Assembly: GCF_017312365.1 (NCBI RefSeq)
Contig: NZ_BLJI01000015.1
Location: forward strand, 40,631 to 104,630
Source of the DNA: Chroococcus sp. FPU101
GTDB lineage: Bacteria; Cyanobacteriota; Cyanobacteriia; Cyanobacteriales; Microcystaceae
Reading direction: 5' to 3'
Length of the DNA: 64,000 nucleotides
Part shown: in pieces, positions 18,513-27,611 of the stretch
How the letters are laid out: the number at the start of each line of letters is the position of its first letter
Position numbering within the stretch: position 1 is the first letter of the stretch
Translations under genes and position numbers: made by a program
Notes under the pieces: generated by a model
What the model was told of the DNA's origin: nothing
Databases searched by the model: none
Seen by the model: only the letters and a program-made list of their open reading frames with translations

Positions 18513-19155
18513 GGTTGAAAGTAATTCTTAGTGCTGTAGTAGGTCTTAAAATAACACTTTCAATTTAGTTTAGTAATACTATGGAGCAGGATACGTTATC
18601 CTCTAGTGGGGTATATTTTCAAGAAAAATTGTCAGATTAAATTAAGATTATTAAATCAATCATGTAAATTATTAATCTTTGAGTCTAACGTCATCGATAA
18701 AAATTTCTCATAAATTTTATGGTTATTTTAGCATTTAATAATTTTTGGTAGAATTATCATTGATTGTTTTAACAACAAATCATTAGTAAATTTCTGATTT
18801 CAATCTGGATAGTTTTAAAATTTTAATAATTTAAGTTCTATTTTTCGGAAAAAAGCCGCTTGGTGTAGCACCACAAAGTCAAGCTAAATAATAGCTTTGA
18901 ACTTTGAGAGCTAGGATCGCGTATCCCTAAAAAGAGGCGAAAATCAAGCTAAAATACTTATAGTGCAAAATCATCTCTAGAAAATACATCAATAGTTGTT
19001 TTTAATGTACATTTATTTCTAATGTACCTCTATCCAACGGTTGATCTGTGATCCTTCCATAGGAGGAACACTAACCTGTAGACTAGAGAGGATTATTAAT
19101 AAATCATCCCTAAATAGCACTTTGAATGTAGCTTAACCCTAACAATAAACCATAG
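18513..19155. other. 643-base intergenic region, divergent promoters of PEP-CTERM gene and ols
   Basis: I find no ORF of note, no tRNA and no recognised riboswitch. It is AT-rich and holds the palindrome at 18588-18602, a small hairpin (TGGTG/CACCA near 18860-18875), and an AGGAGGA at 19060-19067 that is too far from the ols ATG (19156) to serve it as a Shine-Dalgarno. A long leader for the ols mRNA is possible. Confidence 0.6.
18588..18602. promoter_or_regulatory. Palindrome AGGATACGTTATCCT, candidate operator
   Basis: Arms AGGATA/TATCCT with a three-base centre, 76 bases upstream of the PEP-CTERM gene start. A GC-rich CTCTAGTGGGG stretch abuts it. The position suits a promoter-proximal regulator site, possibly metal-responsive if the DUF4198 call is right; no regulator can be named. 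Confidence 0.3.
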
Positions 19156-22100
19156 ATGAGCCGCAAATTCGCCAATTTTGTTAATTTACTGCGTTATCGA
19201 GCCTCAGAAACACCTCAAAAAGTTGCTTTCACCTTTTTGTCTGACGGGGAAACTGTCTCATCTTCCCTAACCTATCTACAGTTAGATCAACAAGCTAAAG
19301 CGATCGCTACAAAACTCCAGCAGTTGAACGCCCAAGGGGAACGCGCTTTATTACTCTATCAACCAGGATTAGAGTTCATTGCGGCTTATTTTGGCTGTTT
19401 ATATGCGGGAGTGATTGCTGTTCCAGCCTATCCACCTCGTGCTAATCGCTCTTTTGAACGTTTACAGGCGATCGTGTCAGATGCAGTGGCTCAACTCGCC
19501 TTAACAACTACCTCCCTAGTAGATACCATAGAAGGGAAATTAACGCAATCCGTATCCCATGAAAATTTACAATGTGTAACAACAGACGAAATTAATTTAG
19601 ATCTCGCTTCATCGTGGCAAGAAACAGAACTTAATGACGATCAACTCGCTTTCTTACAATATACCAGTGGCTCAACGGGAACCCCAAAAGGAGTCATGGT
19701 CAATCATGAGAACTTAATTCATAACTCCCGCATGATCAATCAATGCTTTCAAGATACATCAGAAAGTATTGCCGTTTCTTGGTTGCCACCCTATCACGAT
19801 ATGGGTTTAATTGGTGGCATTCTACAACCTGTTTACGTGGGTGCAACTCAGATTTTAATGTCTCCAGTAGCGTTCTTACAACGTCCCTTACGTTGGTTGG
19901 AGACGATTTCTCAGTATCGAGTCACGACAACTGGGGGGCCAAATTTTGCCTATGATCTTTGTATTAATCAAATACCCATTGAACAACGAGAAGCCTTAGA
20001 TCTTAGCAGTTGGACACTCGCATTTAGTGGTGCTGAACCTGTTCGTACACAAACGTTAATCAATTTTGTTGAAGCTTTTGGGCCTTATGGTTTTCGCTTA
20101 GAATCATTCTATCCGTGTTATGGCATGGCGGAAACTACCTTGTTAACATCGGGTGGAAAAAAAGAAGTTTCCCCAATTTTAAAAACATTTGATAGTAAAG
20201 GAATTGAAAAAAATCAGGTCATTATCCAAGAGACAGATAAACCAGATAGTATTACTTTGGTGGGGTGTGGAAAACTGGTAGAAGGGAAAATACGCATCGT
20301 TAACCCCGAAACCTTAACCCTATGTTCTCCCGATGAAATTGGAGAAATTTGGGTCAGTAATGATAGTGTAGCTCAAGGCTATTGGAACCGTCCGACTCAA
20401 ACCAAAGATACGTTTCAAGCTTATATCGTTGATACTCAAGAAGGCCCTTTTTTACGGACAGGTGATTTAGGATTTATTCAAAAGGATGAAATTTTTGTTA
20501 CAGGTCGTCTCAAAGATTTAATCATCATTCGAGGAAGAAATCACTACCCTCAAGATATAGAATCTACCGTTGAACAAAGTCATCCTGCATTAAGAGAAGG
20601 ATGTGGCGCAGCTTTTAGTGTTGATGTTGCAGGAGAAGAAAGATTAGTTATTACCTATGAGGTAAAACGGAGTTATTTAAGAAAATTAGACGTAGCAGAA
20701 GTGACAAAAGCGATCGTCAAAGCAGTCTTACAAACCCATGAATTACAAGCATACGCTATTGTTTTACTCAAAACAGGTAGCATTCCCAAAACCTCTAGCG
20801 GAAAAATTCAACGTCACGCTTGTAAAGCAGAGTTTTTACAAGGTTCTTTATCCAATGTAGGGGAATGGAAAGGAGACAAAGCTACAAAAGGACAAGGAGA
20901 CAAGGAGACAAGGAGACAAGGAGACAAAGAGACAGGAAAAGTTGATCAAACAACACAAAAGATCAAAACTTGGTTGGTGACGAATATTGCACAACGTTTA
21001 GACGTATCACCTTCTGAGATTGATATTAGAGAACCGCTAGCCAGTTATGGTTTAGACTCAGTACAAGCGGTTCGTTTATCGGCTGAATTAGAAGATTGGT
21101 TAGGACGCAAATTATCACCTACTTTAGCCTATGATTATCCCACCATCGAAGCTCTAGCGAATTATTTGGGAGGTGTAGAGACGCGACATGACACGTCTGT
21201 ACAGAGAAAAAAATTAACCAAAACCAAAAAAAATACTCTTAACGAAAAAATTGCCATTGTTGGAATGGGATGTCGTTTCCCTAATGCAAAAAATCCCCAA
21301 GCATTTTGGACACTATTACGCAATGGTATGGATGCAGTTAGTATCAGCGCTCGTTTTGATCATCAATCTTGGGGAGGATTTTTAGAGCAAGTGGATCAAT
21401 TTGATCCTCAATTTTTTGGAATTTCCCCCAGAGAAGCACAAGAAATAGACCCACAACAACGGTTACTCTTAGAAGTGAGTTGGGAAGCATTAGAAAATGG
21501 GGGTATTGCCACAGAAAAACTCGCCAAAAGTCAAACAGGTGTTTTTATTGGCATTAGTAGTTCAGATTATTCTCAAATTCGGCTGAAAAATGATTTAGAA
21601 GCGAATGCCTATGCAGGGACAGGCAATGCTCACAGTATCGCAGCGAATCGGTTATCCTATTGGTATGACTTTAATGGGCCTTCTTTAACGGTTGATACGG
21701 CTTGTTCTTCTTCGCTGGTTGCGGTACATCTAGCGGTGAGAAGTTTACAGATGGGAGAATGTGAACAAGCTCTAGCAGGAGGTGTTAATCTACTATTATC
21801 TCCAGAATTAACGGAAACCTTCACCCAAGCGGGAATGATGTCCCCTGAAGGACGTTGTAAAACCTTTGATGAAAGTGCCGATGGATACGTTAGAGGGGAA
21901 GGATGCGGAGTAATTGTTTTAAAACGTCTCACAGATGCAGTTCGTGACGGTAATCCGATTTTAGCAGTGATTCGAGGCTCGGCAGTTAATCAAGATGGAC
22001 GCAGTAACGGTTTAACGGCACCAAATGGACTTTCTCAGCAAGCAGTCATCAAAGATGCGTTATTCGATGCTGATGCGATACCAAATGATATTCAGTATAT

Positions 22101-24792
22101 CGAAGCACATGGCACTGGGACTATTTTAGGTGATCCGATTGAAGTTAATTCTTTAAAAGAAATTTTTACCGAAAAACCGTTATGGTTAGGTTCAGTTAAA
22201 ACCAATATTGGACATTTAGAATCAGCCGCAGGGATCGCAGGTTTGATTAAAATAATTTTAAGCTTGCAACATGAAGAGATCCCACCGCATCTACATTTAC
22301 AAAAACTCAATCCTCATATCGATTTACAAAATACACCGATTAGAATTCCAACTCAAGTTCAATCTTGGGCAAAAAGTGATCAACCTCGTTTAGCGGGTGT
22401 TAGTTCTTTTGGTTTTGGTGGGACTAATGCACATATAATTCTAGAAGAAGGAATCGTACCTCACCCTAGCCCTCTCCACCTCACCCTAACCCCCTCCACC
22501 TCACCCTACCCTCTCCTACAAGGAGAGGAGACGAGGGAAAAACTTTTATATTTGTTCACTTTCTCGGCTAAAACTGAACTTGCGTTACAAGAATTAATTA
22601 AGTCTTATAAAGATTATTTGACAACAGCGACAGATATTAATCTAGCCGATTTAGAATTTACTTTAGCGACGGGACGAACTCACTTAAATCATCGTCAAAG
22701 CTATATTGCTAGTACGACTGAAGATTTAGTACAACAATTAAAAAATGAGTCGCAAAAGCAAACGACTTTAGGAGTAAATAACCCAAAAATTGCTTTCTTA
22801 TTTACGGGACAAGGATCGCAATATTTAGGGATGGGACATCAATTATATCAAACCCAACCCACTTTTAAGAAAGCATTAGATCAGTGTGCGGACATCTTAA
22901 AAGCTTATCTCGATAAACCGTTATTAGAGATTTTATATTCAGATGGTAAATTAATTCATGAAACTCTCTACACTCAGCCTGCAATTTTTGCCTTAGAATA
23001 CGCTTTAGCTCAATTATGGCTGTCTTGGGGAATTAAACCAAGTGCTGTCATGGGTCATAGTGTGGGAGAATATGTTGCAGCAACCTTAGCAAGTGTATTC
23101 AGTTTAGAAGATGGCTTGAAATTAATTGTTCATCGTTCTAAATTAATGCAAGATTTACCTCAAAATGGTGAAATGGTTGCTATTTTTGCGGCTCAGAAAA
23201 TAGTACAAGAAGCGATAGAAGGTTATGGAGATGAAATAGCAATAGCCGCGTTCAATGGAAATCATATTGTTATTTCAGGCACTAGAGAAACTGTAGAAAA
23301 AGTTACTCAGAGTTTTAGAGAAAGAAATATTAAAACGAGAAAACTACAGGTTTCTCACGCTTTTCATTCTCCTTTAATGCGTCCGATTTTAGCTGATTTT
23401 GAGAAAGTCGCTCAAGAAATTAATTATAATCAGCCAAGAATAGAGATTATTTCTAATTTAACAGGAAAACAAGTTACCACAGAAATCACTAAACCTGAAT
23501 ATTGGGTTAATCATATTATTGAACCTGTCAAATTTGCCGATAGTATTGATTATTTAGCCAAACAAGAGTATCAAATCTTTGTAGAAATTGGTTCACAACC
23601 GACACTCCTTGGAATGGGACGTTTAGTTTTAGAGTTGGATAAAAATACGACACAGCATTATTGGCTACCTAGTTTAAGAAAAGACCAAAGACGGACATCT
23701 TACGATTTGGAACTTGTTCCAAATTCGTGTCCTCATGAATGGCAGCAAATTCTACAGAGTTTAGCTAAATTATATGGTTTGGGGATTTCGATAGATTGGC
23801 AAGGATTTACACAAGACTATCAACATCAAACCATTACAAATCTACCTACTTATCCTTTCCAACGTCAAAGATATTGGTTAGAAGGATCTCAGAAAAAACG
23901 AGAATCTAATAATCTTGATGACTGGTTTTATCAGATTAACTGGGTTAAAAAATCGAATCCGTCAGCATCCTCTTTTAAACCAATTGTAGGAAACTGGTTA
24001 ATTTTTGCAGAACACTCGCAAGTCTGTACAGCTTTAGTGCAAGAATTGTCTAAACTTAATCAGTCTTGTATTCTTGTTTATCCTGCAGAAACCTATTATA
24101 AGAGTGAGGCAGAAGTTTATCAAATTAATCCTGCATCCAAAGAAGATTATCAAACCCTATTCAGTGAGATTAAATTAAACTTACAGGGTATTATTCATCT
24201 GTGGAGTTTAGAACAACATCAAGAATTATCCGCAACTGTTTTAGAAAATAGTCAGACAACAACAACCCAAAGCATTTTATATCTTCTGCAAACTTTAACC
24301 GAATATTCAATTAATGCTCAACTGTGGATCACAACTTGTCAGACTCAACGTATTACAGAACAAGATCAAATTTCTTTAATAGGTTCTTCACTGTGGGGAC
24401 TGGGTAAAGTGATCGCGTTAGAATATCCTGAATATTGGGGGGGAATTATTGATCTTTCCTCAACAACCGATACCGATGAAGTCGCTTTATTGTTAAATGA
24501 GATTATTAACTCAGATAACGAAAATCAGATCGCTTTTCGCAAAGGTCAGCGATATGTTGCTAGACTACAAAATACGATCGCACCTAAAGTTAATCAAAAA
24601 ATAGATTACAGTCAAGGAACCTATTTAATTACAGGTGGTTTAGGTTCAGTCGGTCTAAAAGTTGCTCAATGGTTAGTAACTCAAGGTGCGAAATCGTTAG
24701 TATTATTAGGACGTAATAAACCGTCGGCAAACGTTAGCCAAGTCTTAGAAAATTTAGAGGCGCAAGGCATAAATCTGCTAGTTTGTCAGTAG
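19156..24792 (+). CDS. ols: Type I PKS olefin synthase, N-terminal part (FAAL-ACP-KS-AT-KR'), cut by a frameshift
   Basis: The first 1878 residues of a modular synthase that activates a fatty acid, extends it with malonyl-CoA, reduces the ketone, sulfates the beta-hydroxyl and eliminates to a terminal alkene. Domains: fatty acyl-AMP ligase about 1-565 (SGSTGTPKG near 171); ACP1 with phosphopantetheine Ser635 (YGLDSVQA); KS about 695-1100 with Cys850 (DTACSSS), His985 (EAHGTGT) and His1020 (NIGHLES); AT with Ser1302 (GHSVGEY) and malonyl-type HAFHSP; KR starting GGLGSVG at 1827. The frame stops at LLVCQ in the KR domain; one extra G after CAG would restore it to the next entry. Together the length (about 2777) matches known Ols/CurM-like proteins. 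Confidence 0.93.
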   Translation: MSRKFANFVNLLRYRASETPQKVAFTFLSDGETVSSSLTYLQLDQQAKAIATKLQQLNAQGERALLLYQPGLEFIAAYFGCLYAGVIAVPAYPPRANRSFERLQAIVSDAVAQLALTTTSLVDTIEGKLTQSVSHENLQCVTTDEINLDLASSWQETELNDDQLAFLQYTSGSTGTPKGVMVNHENLIHNSRMINQCFQDTSESIAVSWLPPYHDMGLIGGILQPVYVGATQILMSPVAFLQRPLRWLETISQYRVTTTGGPNFAYDLCINQIPIEQREALDLSSWTLAFSGAEPVRTQTLINFVEAFGPYGFRLESFYPCYGMAETTLLTSGGKKEVSPILKTFDSKGIEKNQVIIQETDKPDSITLVGCGKLVEGKIRIVNPETLTLCSPDEIGEIWVSNDSVAQGYWNRPTQTKDTFQAYIVDTQEGPFLRTGDLGFIQKDEIFVTGRLKDLIIIRGRNHYPQDIESTVEQSHPALREGCGAAFSVDVAGEERLVITYEVKRSYLRKLDVAEVTKAIVKAVLQTHELQAYAIVLLKTGSIPKTSSGKIQRHACKAEFLQGSLSNVGEWKGDKATKGQGDKETRRQGDKETGKVDQTTQKIKTWLVTNIAQRLDVSPSEIDIREPLASYGLDSVQAVRLSAELEDWLGRKLSPTLAYDYPTIEALANYLGGVETRHDTSVQRKKLTKTKKNTLNEKIAIVGMGCRFPNAKNPQAFWTLLRNGMDAVSISARFDHQSWGGFLEQVDQFDPQFFGISPREAQEIDPQQRLLLEVSWEALENGGIATEKLAKSQTGVFIGISSSDYSQIRLKNDLEANAYAGTGNAHSIAANRLSYWYDFNGPSLTVDTACSSSLVAVHLAVRSLQMGECEQALAGGVNLLLSPELTETFTQAGMMSPEGRCKTFDESADGYVRGEGCGVIVLKRLTDAVRDGNPILAVIRGSAVNQDGRSNGLTAPNGLSQQAVIKDALFDADAIPNDIQYIEAHGTGTILGDPIEVNSLKEIFTEKPLWLGSVKTNIGHLESAAGIAGLIKIILSLQHEEIPPHLHLQKLNPHIDLQNTPIRIPTQVQSWAKSDQPRLAGVSSFGFGGTNAHIILEEGIVPHPSPLHLTLTPSTSPYPLLQGEETREKLLYLFTFSAKTELALQELIKSYKDYLTTATDINLADLEFTLATGRTHLNHRQSYIASTTEDLVQQLKNESQKQTTLGVNNPKIAFLFTGQGSQYLGMGHQLYQTQPTFKKALDQCADILKAYLDKPLLEILYSDGKLIHETLYTQPAIFALEYALAQLWLSWGIKPSAVMGHSVGEYVAATLASVFSLEDGLKLIVHRSKLMQDLPQNGEMVAIFAAQKIVQEAIEGYGDEIAIAAFNGNHIVISGTRETVEKVTQSFRERNIKTRKLQVSHAFHSPLMRPILADFEKVAQEINYNQPRIEIISNLTGKQVTTEITKPEYWVNHIIEPVKFADSIDYLAKQEYQIFVEIGSQPTLLGMGRLVLELDKNTTQHYWLPSLRKDQRRTSYDLELVPNSCPHEWQQILQSLAKLYGLGISIDWQGFTQDYQHQTITNLPTYPFQRQRYWLEGSQKKRESNNLDDWFYQINWVKKSNPSASSFKPIVGNWLIFAEHSQVCTALVQELSKLNQSCILVYPAETYYKSEAEVYQINPASKEDYQTLFSEIKLNLQGIIHLWSLEQHQELSATVLENSQTTTTQSILYLLQTLTEYSINAQLWITTCQTQRITEQDQISLIGSSLWGLGKVIALEYPEYWGGIIDLSSTTDTDEVALLLNEIINSDNENQIAFRKGQRYVARLQNTIAPKVNQKIDYSQGTYLITGGLGSVGLKVAQWLVTQGAKSLVLLGRNKPSANVSQVLENLEAQGINLLVCQ
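20871..20937 (+). repeat. Tandem 8-mer repeat (AAGGAGAC-type) inside ols
   Basis: Several consecutive AAGGAGAC/AGGAGACA units sit between the FAAL and ACP1 domains (about residues 572-594), translating to GDKETRRQGDKETG-like charged sequence. Such tandem arrays are common in cyanobacterial intergenic DNA; here the array is read in frame as a linker. Confidence 0.85.
21173..21207 (+). repeat. GTAGAGACGCGACATG-type dispersed repeat inside ols
   Basis: GTGTAGAGACGCGACATGAC followed by ACGTCTGTACAGAG resembles the widespread cyanobacterial GTAGAGACGCGAT...TCGCGTCTCTAC palindrome. It lies between ACP1 and KS (about residues 673-684) and adds VETRHDTSVQR in frame. Confidence 0.75.
22459..22536 (+). 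repeat. CCTCACCCTA-type repeat with terminal hairpin inside ols
   Basis: Three imperfect CCTCACCCTAxCCCxCTCCA units and a CTCTCCT-ACA-AGGAGAG hairpin, a combination commonly seen between cyanobacterial genes, sit in frame between KS and AT (about residues 1102-1127). The encoded PSPLHLTLTPSTSPYPLLQG is low-complexity and unlike either neighbouring domain. Confidence 0.85.
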
Positions 24793-27488
24793 ATATCGCA
24801 CAAGAACAAGAATTAAAAGATGTTCTGACGACCGTTAAAAATACCATGAGTCCGTTACGGGGAGTTGTTCACTGTGCAGGACTGTTAGATGATGGTTTGT
24901 TACAGGGGATGTCATGGGAAAAATTTAGTAAAGTTCTATCCCCGAAAGTTCAAGGAACATGGAATTTACATGAATTGACTTTAGAAGATTCGTTAGACTT
25001 CTTTATTTTGTTTTCTTCGGCTGCATCCCTACTCGGTTCCCCTGGACAAGGAAACTACGCGGCGGCTAATAGTTTCTTAGATACGATCGCACACTATCGT
25101 CACACTCAAAACCTTAGAGCTACTTCGATTAACTGGGGAATACTTTCTGATGGGATGGCGACTCATTCTCGTGTTGCAGTCAAAGGACTAAAACCGATCT
25201 TGACAGAAGACGCATTAAATGTATTACCGCAATTATTCAATACAGTACAAACGGGGGTTATTTCAGCTTCTTGGGAAGCAGTCAGCCAACAGTTTCCAAA
25301 CCTTACCGAGTCACCTTATTTCCAAGATATCTTAAAACCGATCGCTCAACCGCCTAAGAAAACCACATCCAGTATTTTTGAAACACTTTTAGCTACACCC
25401 CAAGAAAGTCGTGAAGCATATTTAGTCAACTATTTACAAACGACGATTTCTGGGATTATGCAGACGATAGATGGACAACTCTCGCCTAGTGATAGTCTAC
25501 TGGATTTAGGAATGGATTCGTTGATGGTCATGGAAGCCATTAACCAACTCAAAACCGATCTTCAGTTAATGCTATATCCCAGAGAATTTTATGAACGTCC
25601 TCGCATCAATAGTTTAGCCAAATATTTAGCGGGTGAATTTGCCAGAACCTATGAGAAGAAAACACAAACTAACCCTGAACCACAAGAAGAATTTTTCGTC
25701 TCATCTTCTCCGACTCCCTATACTTTAGACAAAAAACTCCCTGGAATTGTTTTTATTCTCTCAAGTCCCAGATCAGGATCAACTCTCTTACGAGTTATGT
25801 TAGCAGGACATCAAGATCTTGCATCACCTCCAGAACTCCATCTACTTCCCTTTGATACGATGGAACAACGGGAAAAAGAATTAACCCGATCTCATTTGGG
25901 TGAAGGGTTACAACGTGCCTTTATCGATCTAAAAGGACTTGATGCAACACAGAGTGAAAATTTAATTGCAGACTTAGTGAAAGAAGATCGATCCATTCCC
26001 GAAGTATATGCGTTGCTACAGGAATTAGCAGGCGATCGCATTTTAATCGATAAGTCGCCTACTTATGCCTTTTACCGCGAAACCCTCGATCGTGCTGAAG
26101 CGATGTTTGACAATGCAAAATATATTCATTTAGTACGTCATCCCTATGCAGTGATCGAGTCATTCTATCGTCTGCGGATGGATAAGCTAGTGGGTTCAGG
26201 CGATAGCGATCCCTATCAAGTTGCGGAATTAGTCTGGACAAAGAGTAACCAGAATATTCTAGACTTTCTGAAGAGTATTGATCCAAATCGTCATCATTTA
26301 ATTGTGTATGAAGAGTTAGTGAAAAACCCCACTCAAGTCATGCAAGGGTTATGTGAATTCTTAGAAATACCTTTTGATCCATCTTTGGTTAACCCCTATG
26401 AAGGGGAACGTATGACAGACGGAGTTTATAACCAGTCAATGTCAGTCGGTGATCCAAATTTCCTTAAACGCAAAAAAATCGACCCAACTCTAGCTGATAC
26501 TTGGAAAACCATTCGACTACCGCAACCACTTAGTGAAACATCCCGACAAGTTGCAGTATCTTTGAACTACGAGTTACCCGAACCAACTGTCGTCATTCCT
26601 CAAATAAGTGAAGAAGTGATTTCTGTTCGTGGGTTAAATCTTTGTTTATGTAATTGGGGAGGACACGGGTCTGCCACCTGCGGGCAGACCGTGAGTGTCC
26701 GTAGAGACAAAAATAAAGAACTTATTCTCTGCTTACATGGCATCCTCGAACAAGGTTTAGCTTGGGAAGATGTCGCTATTCCACTTGTTGAACAAGGTTA
26801 TCGCGTGGTGGCGCCAGACTTACGAGGTCATGGAAAATCAGATCATGTGGGTGTCGGTGGATCTTATAATATGTTAGATTTCTTGGGAGATATTGATGCA
26901 ATAGTTAATAACATAACGGATCAAGAATTTACGCTAGTTGGTCATTCTTTTGGTTCGGTTTTAGCGGCGATGTATGCTAGTATCCGTCCTCATCAGATCA
27001 AAAAACTGATTTTAGTTGATCCTGTGATTCCTTCCCAAACGAATGAAAGCGAAGCAGTAGAACAATTAGCCACTCACTTAGACTATCTTGCATCACCCCC
27101 AGAACATCCCATCTTTAATAACATAGAAGAAGCAGCGTTACGTCTACATTTAGCCACTCCAGCCATGTCCGAAAAATTATCCTTAAGACTGGCTGAACGC
27201 ATTACAGAACCCTATCAAAATGGTCTACGTTGGTCTTGGGATGCAAATTTAAGAACTCGTGCAGGTCTAGAATTTAATGGAATTACACGATCGCGTTATT
27301 TAAGTATTTTAAAATCGATTTCTACTCCAATTACACTGATCTACGGTGATAAAAGTGAGTTCAATCGTCCCGAAGATTTAATCATACAAGAAAAAGCCAT
27401 GCCAACTGCTAAGAAGATTATTTTATCGGGCGGTCATAACTTACATATCGAACGCCCGACCGATTTAGCGAGGATTATTTTGAAATAA
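24783..27488 (+). CDS. ols: Olefin synthase, C-terminal part (KR''-ACP-ST-TE)
   Basis: Continues the previous entry in another frame; the apparent TTG start at 24783 is probably not a real initiation site. The KR remainder has LFSSAASLLGSPGQGNYAAA (about 77-96), the catalytic Ser/Tyr region. ACP2 carries Ser246 (LGMDSLMVM). The sulfotransferase starts at PGIVFILSSPRSGSTLLR (about 320-337), the PAPS phosphosulfate loop. The C-terminal thioesterase is an alpha/beta hydrolase with Ser722 (GHSFGS) and His in GGHNLHIERP. ST-TE is the sulfate-assisted decarboxylating pair that defines Ols and CurM. Whether a functional synthase is made depends on the frameshift at about 24780-24791 being a sequence error, or on two separate polypeptides (unlikely, as the break splits the KR). 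Confidence 0.9.
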   Translation: MSVDIAQEQELKDVLTTVKNTMSPLRGVVHCAGLLDDGLLQGMSWEKFSKVLSPKVQGTWNLHELTLEDSLDFFILFSSAASLLGSPGQGNYAAANSFLDTIAHYRHTQNLRATSINWGILSDGMATHSRVAVKGLKPILTEDALNVLPQLFNTVQTGVISASWEAVSQQFPNLTESPYFQDILKPIAQPPKKTTSSIFETLLATPQESREAYLVNYLQTTISGIMQTIDGQLSPSDSLLDLGMDSLMVMEAINQLKTDLQLMLYPREFYERPRINSLAKYLAGEFARTYEKKTQTNPEPQEEFFVSSSPTPYTLDKKLPGIVFILSSPRSGSTLLRVMLAGHQDLASPPELHLLPFDTMEQREKELTRSHLGEGLQRAFIDLKGLDATQSENLIADLVKEDRSIPEVYALLQELAGDRILIDKSPTYAFYRETLDRAEAMFDNAKYIHLVRHPYAVIESFYRLRMDKLVGSGDSDPYQVAELVWTKSNQNILDFLKSIDPNRHHLIVYEELVKNPTQVMQGLCEFLEIPFDPSLVNPYEGERMTDGVYNQSMSVGDPNFLKRKKIDPTLADTWKTIRLPQPLSETSRQVAVSLNYELPEPTVVIPQISEEVISVRGLNLCLCNWGGHGSATCGQTVSVRRDKNKELILCLHGILEQGLAWEDVAIPLVEQGYRVVAPDLRGHGKSDHVGVGGSYNMLDFLGDIDAIVNNITDQEFTLVGHSFGSVLAAMYASIRPHQIKKLILVDPVIPSQTNESEAVEQLATHLDYLASPPEHPIFNNIEEAALRLHLATPAMSEKLSLRLAERITEPYQNGLRWSWDANLRTRAGLEFNGITRSRYLSILKSISTPITLIYGDKSEFNRPEDLIIQEKAMPTAKKIILSGGHNLHIERPTDLARIILK
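26661..26707 (+). repeat. Long hairpin repeat inside ols, between ST and TE
   Basis: GGACACGGGTCTGCC and GGCAGACCGTGAGTGTCC are interrupted inverted arms around a short loop, followed by GTAGAGAC. The hairpin encodes an in-frame insert GHGSATCGQTVSVRR between NLCLCNWG and ELILCLHG, which would otherwise be near-contiguous in the thioesterase N-terminus. Confidence 0.8.
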
Positions 27489-27533
27489 ATGAAGGTAATC
27501 TGAATAAAATTATTTAATAAATTTGAAAGATGT

Positions 27534-27580
27534 GGTTGATTCAGTATAATTATGCCTAAAGCTTAATATCAGAATCAACC
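27534..27580. repeat. 9-bp inverted repeat between convergent ols and DUF917 gene
   Basis: GGTTGATTC and GAATCAACC are perfect 9-base arms with a 29-base spacer. The position between two convergent genes suggests a shared terminator, though no long T-run follows. Confidence 0.5.
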
Positions 27581-27611
27581 TTAATTGTTAAAGACTTTAA
27601 ATTTGTTGATA

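Noticed and set aside
18590..18625. MerR-type operator (CTCTAGTGGGG region)
   Set aside because: Dyad is poor and spacer logic unclear; the adjacent AGGATACGTTATCCT palindrome is the better symmetric signal.
20871..20937. CRISPR-like look of the tandem 8-mers
   Set aside because: Units are directly tandem with no spacers and lie inside an intact coding frame.
24783..27488. Second ols half as an independent gene with its own start
   Set aside because: It begins inside the KR domain with no ribosome-binding site or promoter; a frameshift explains it better.
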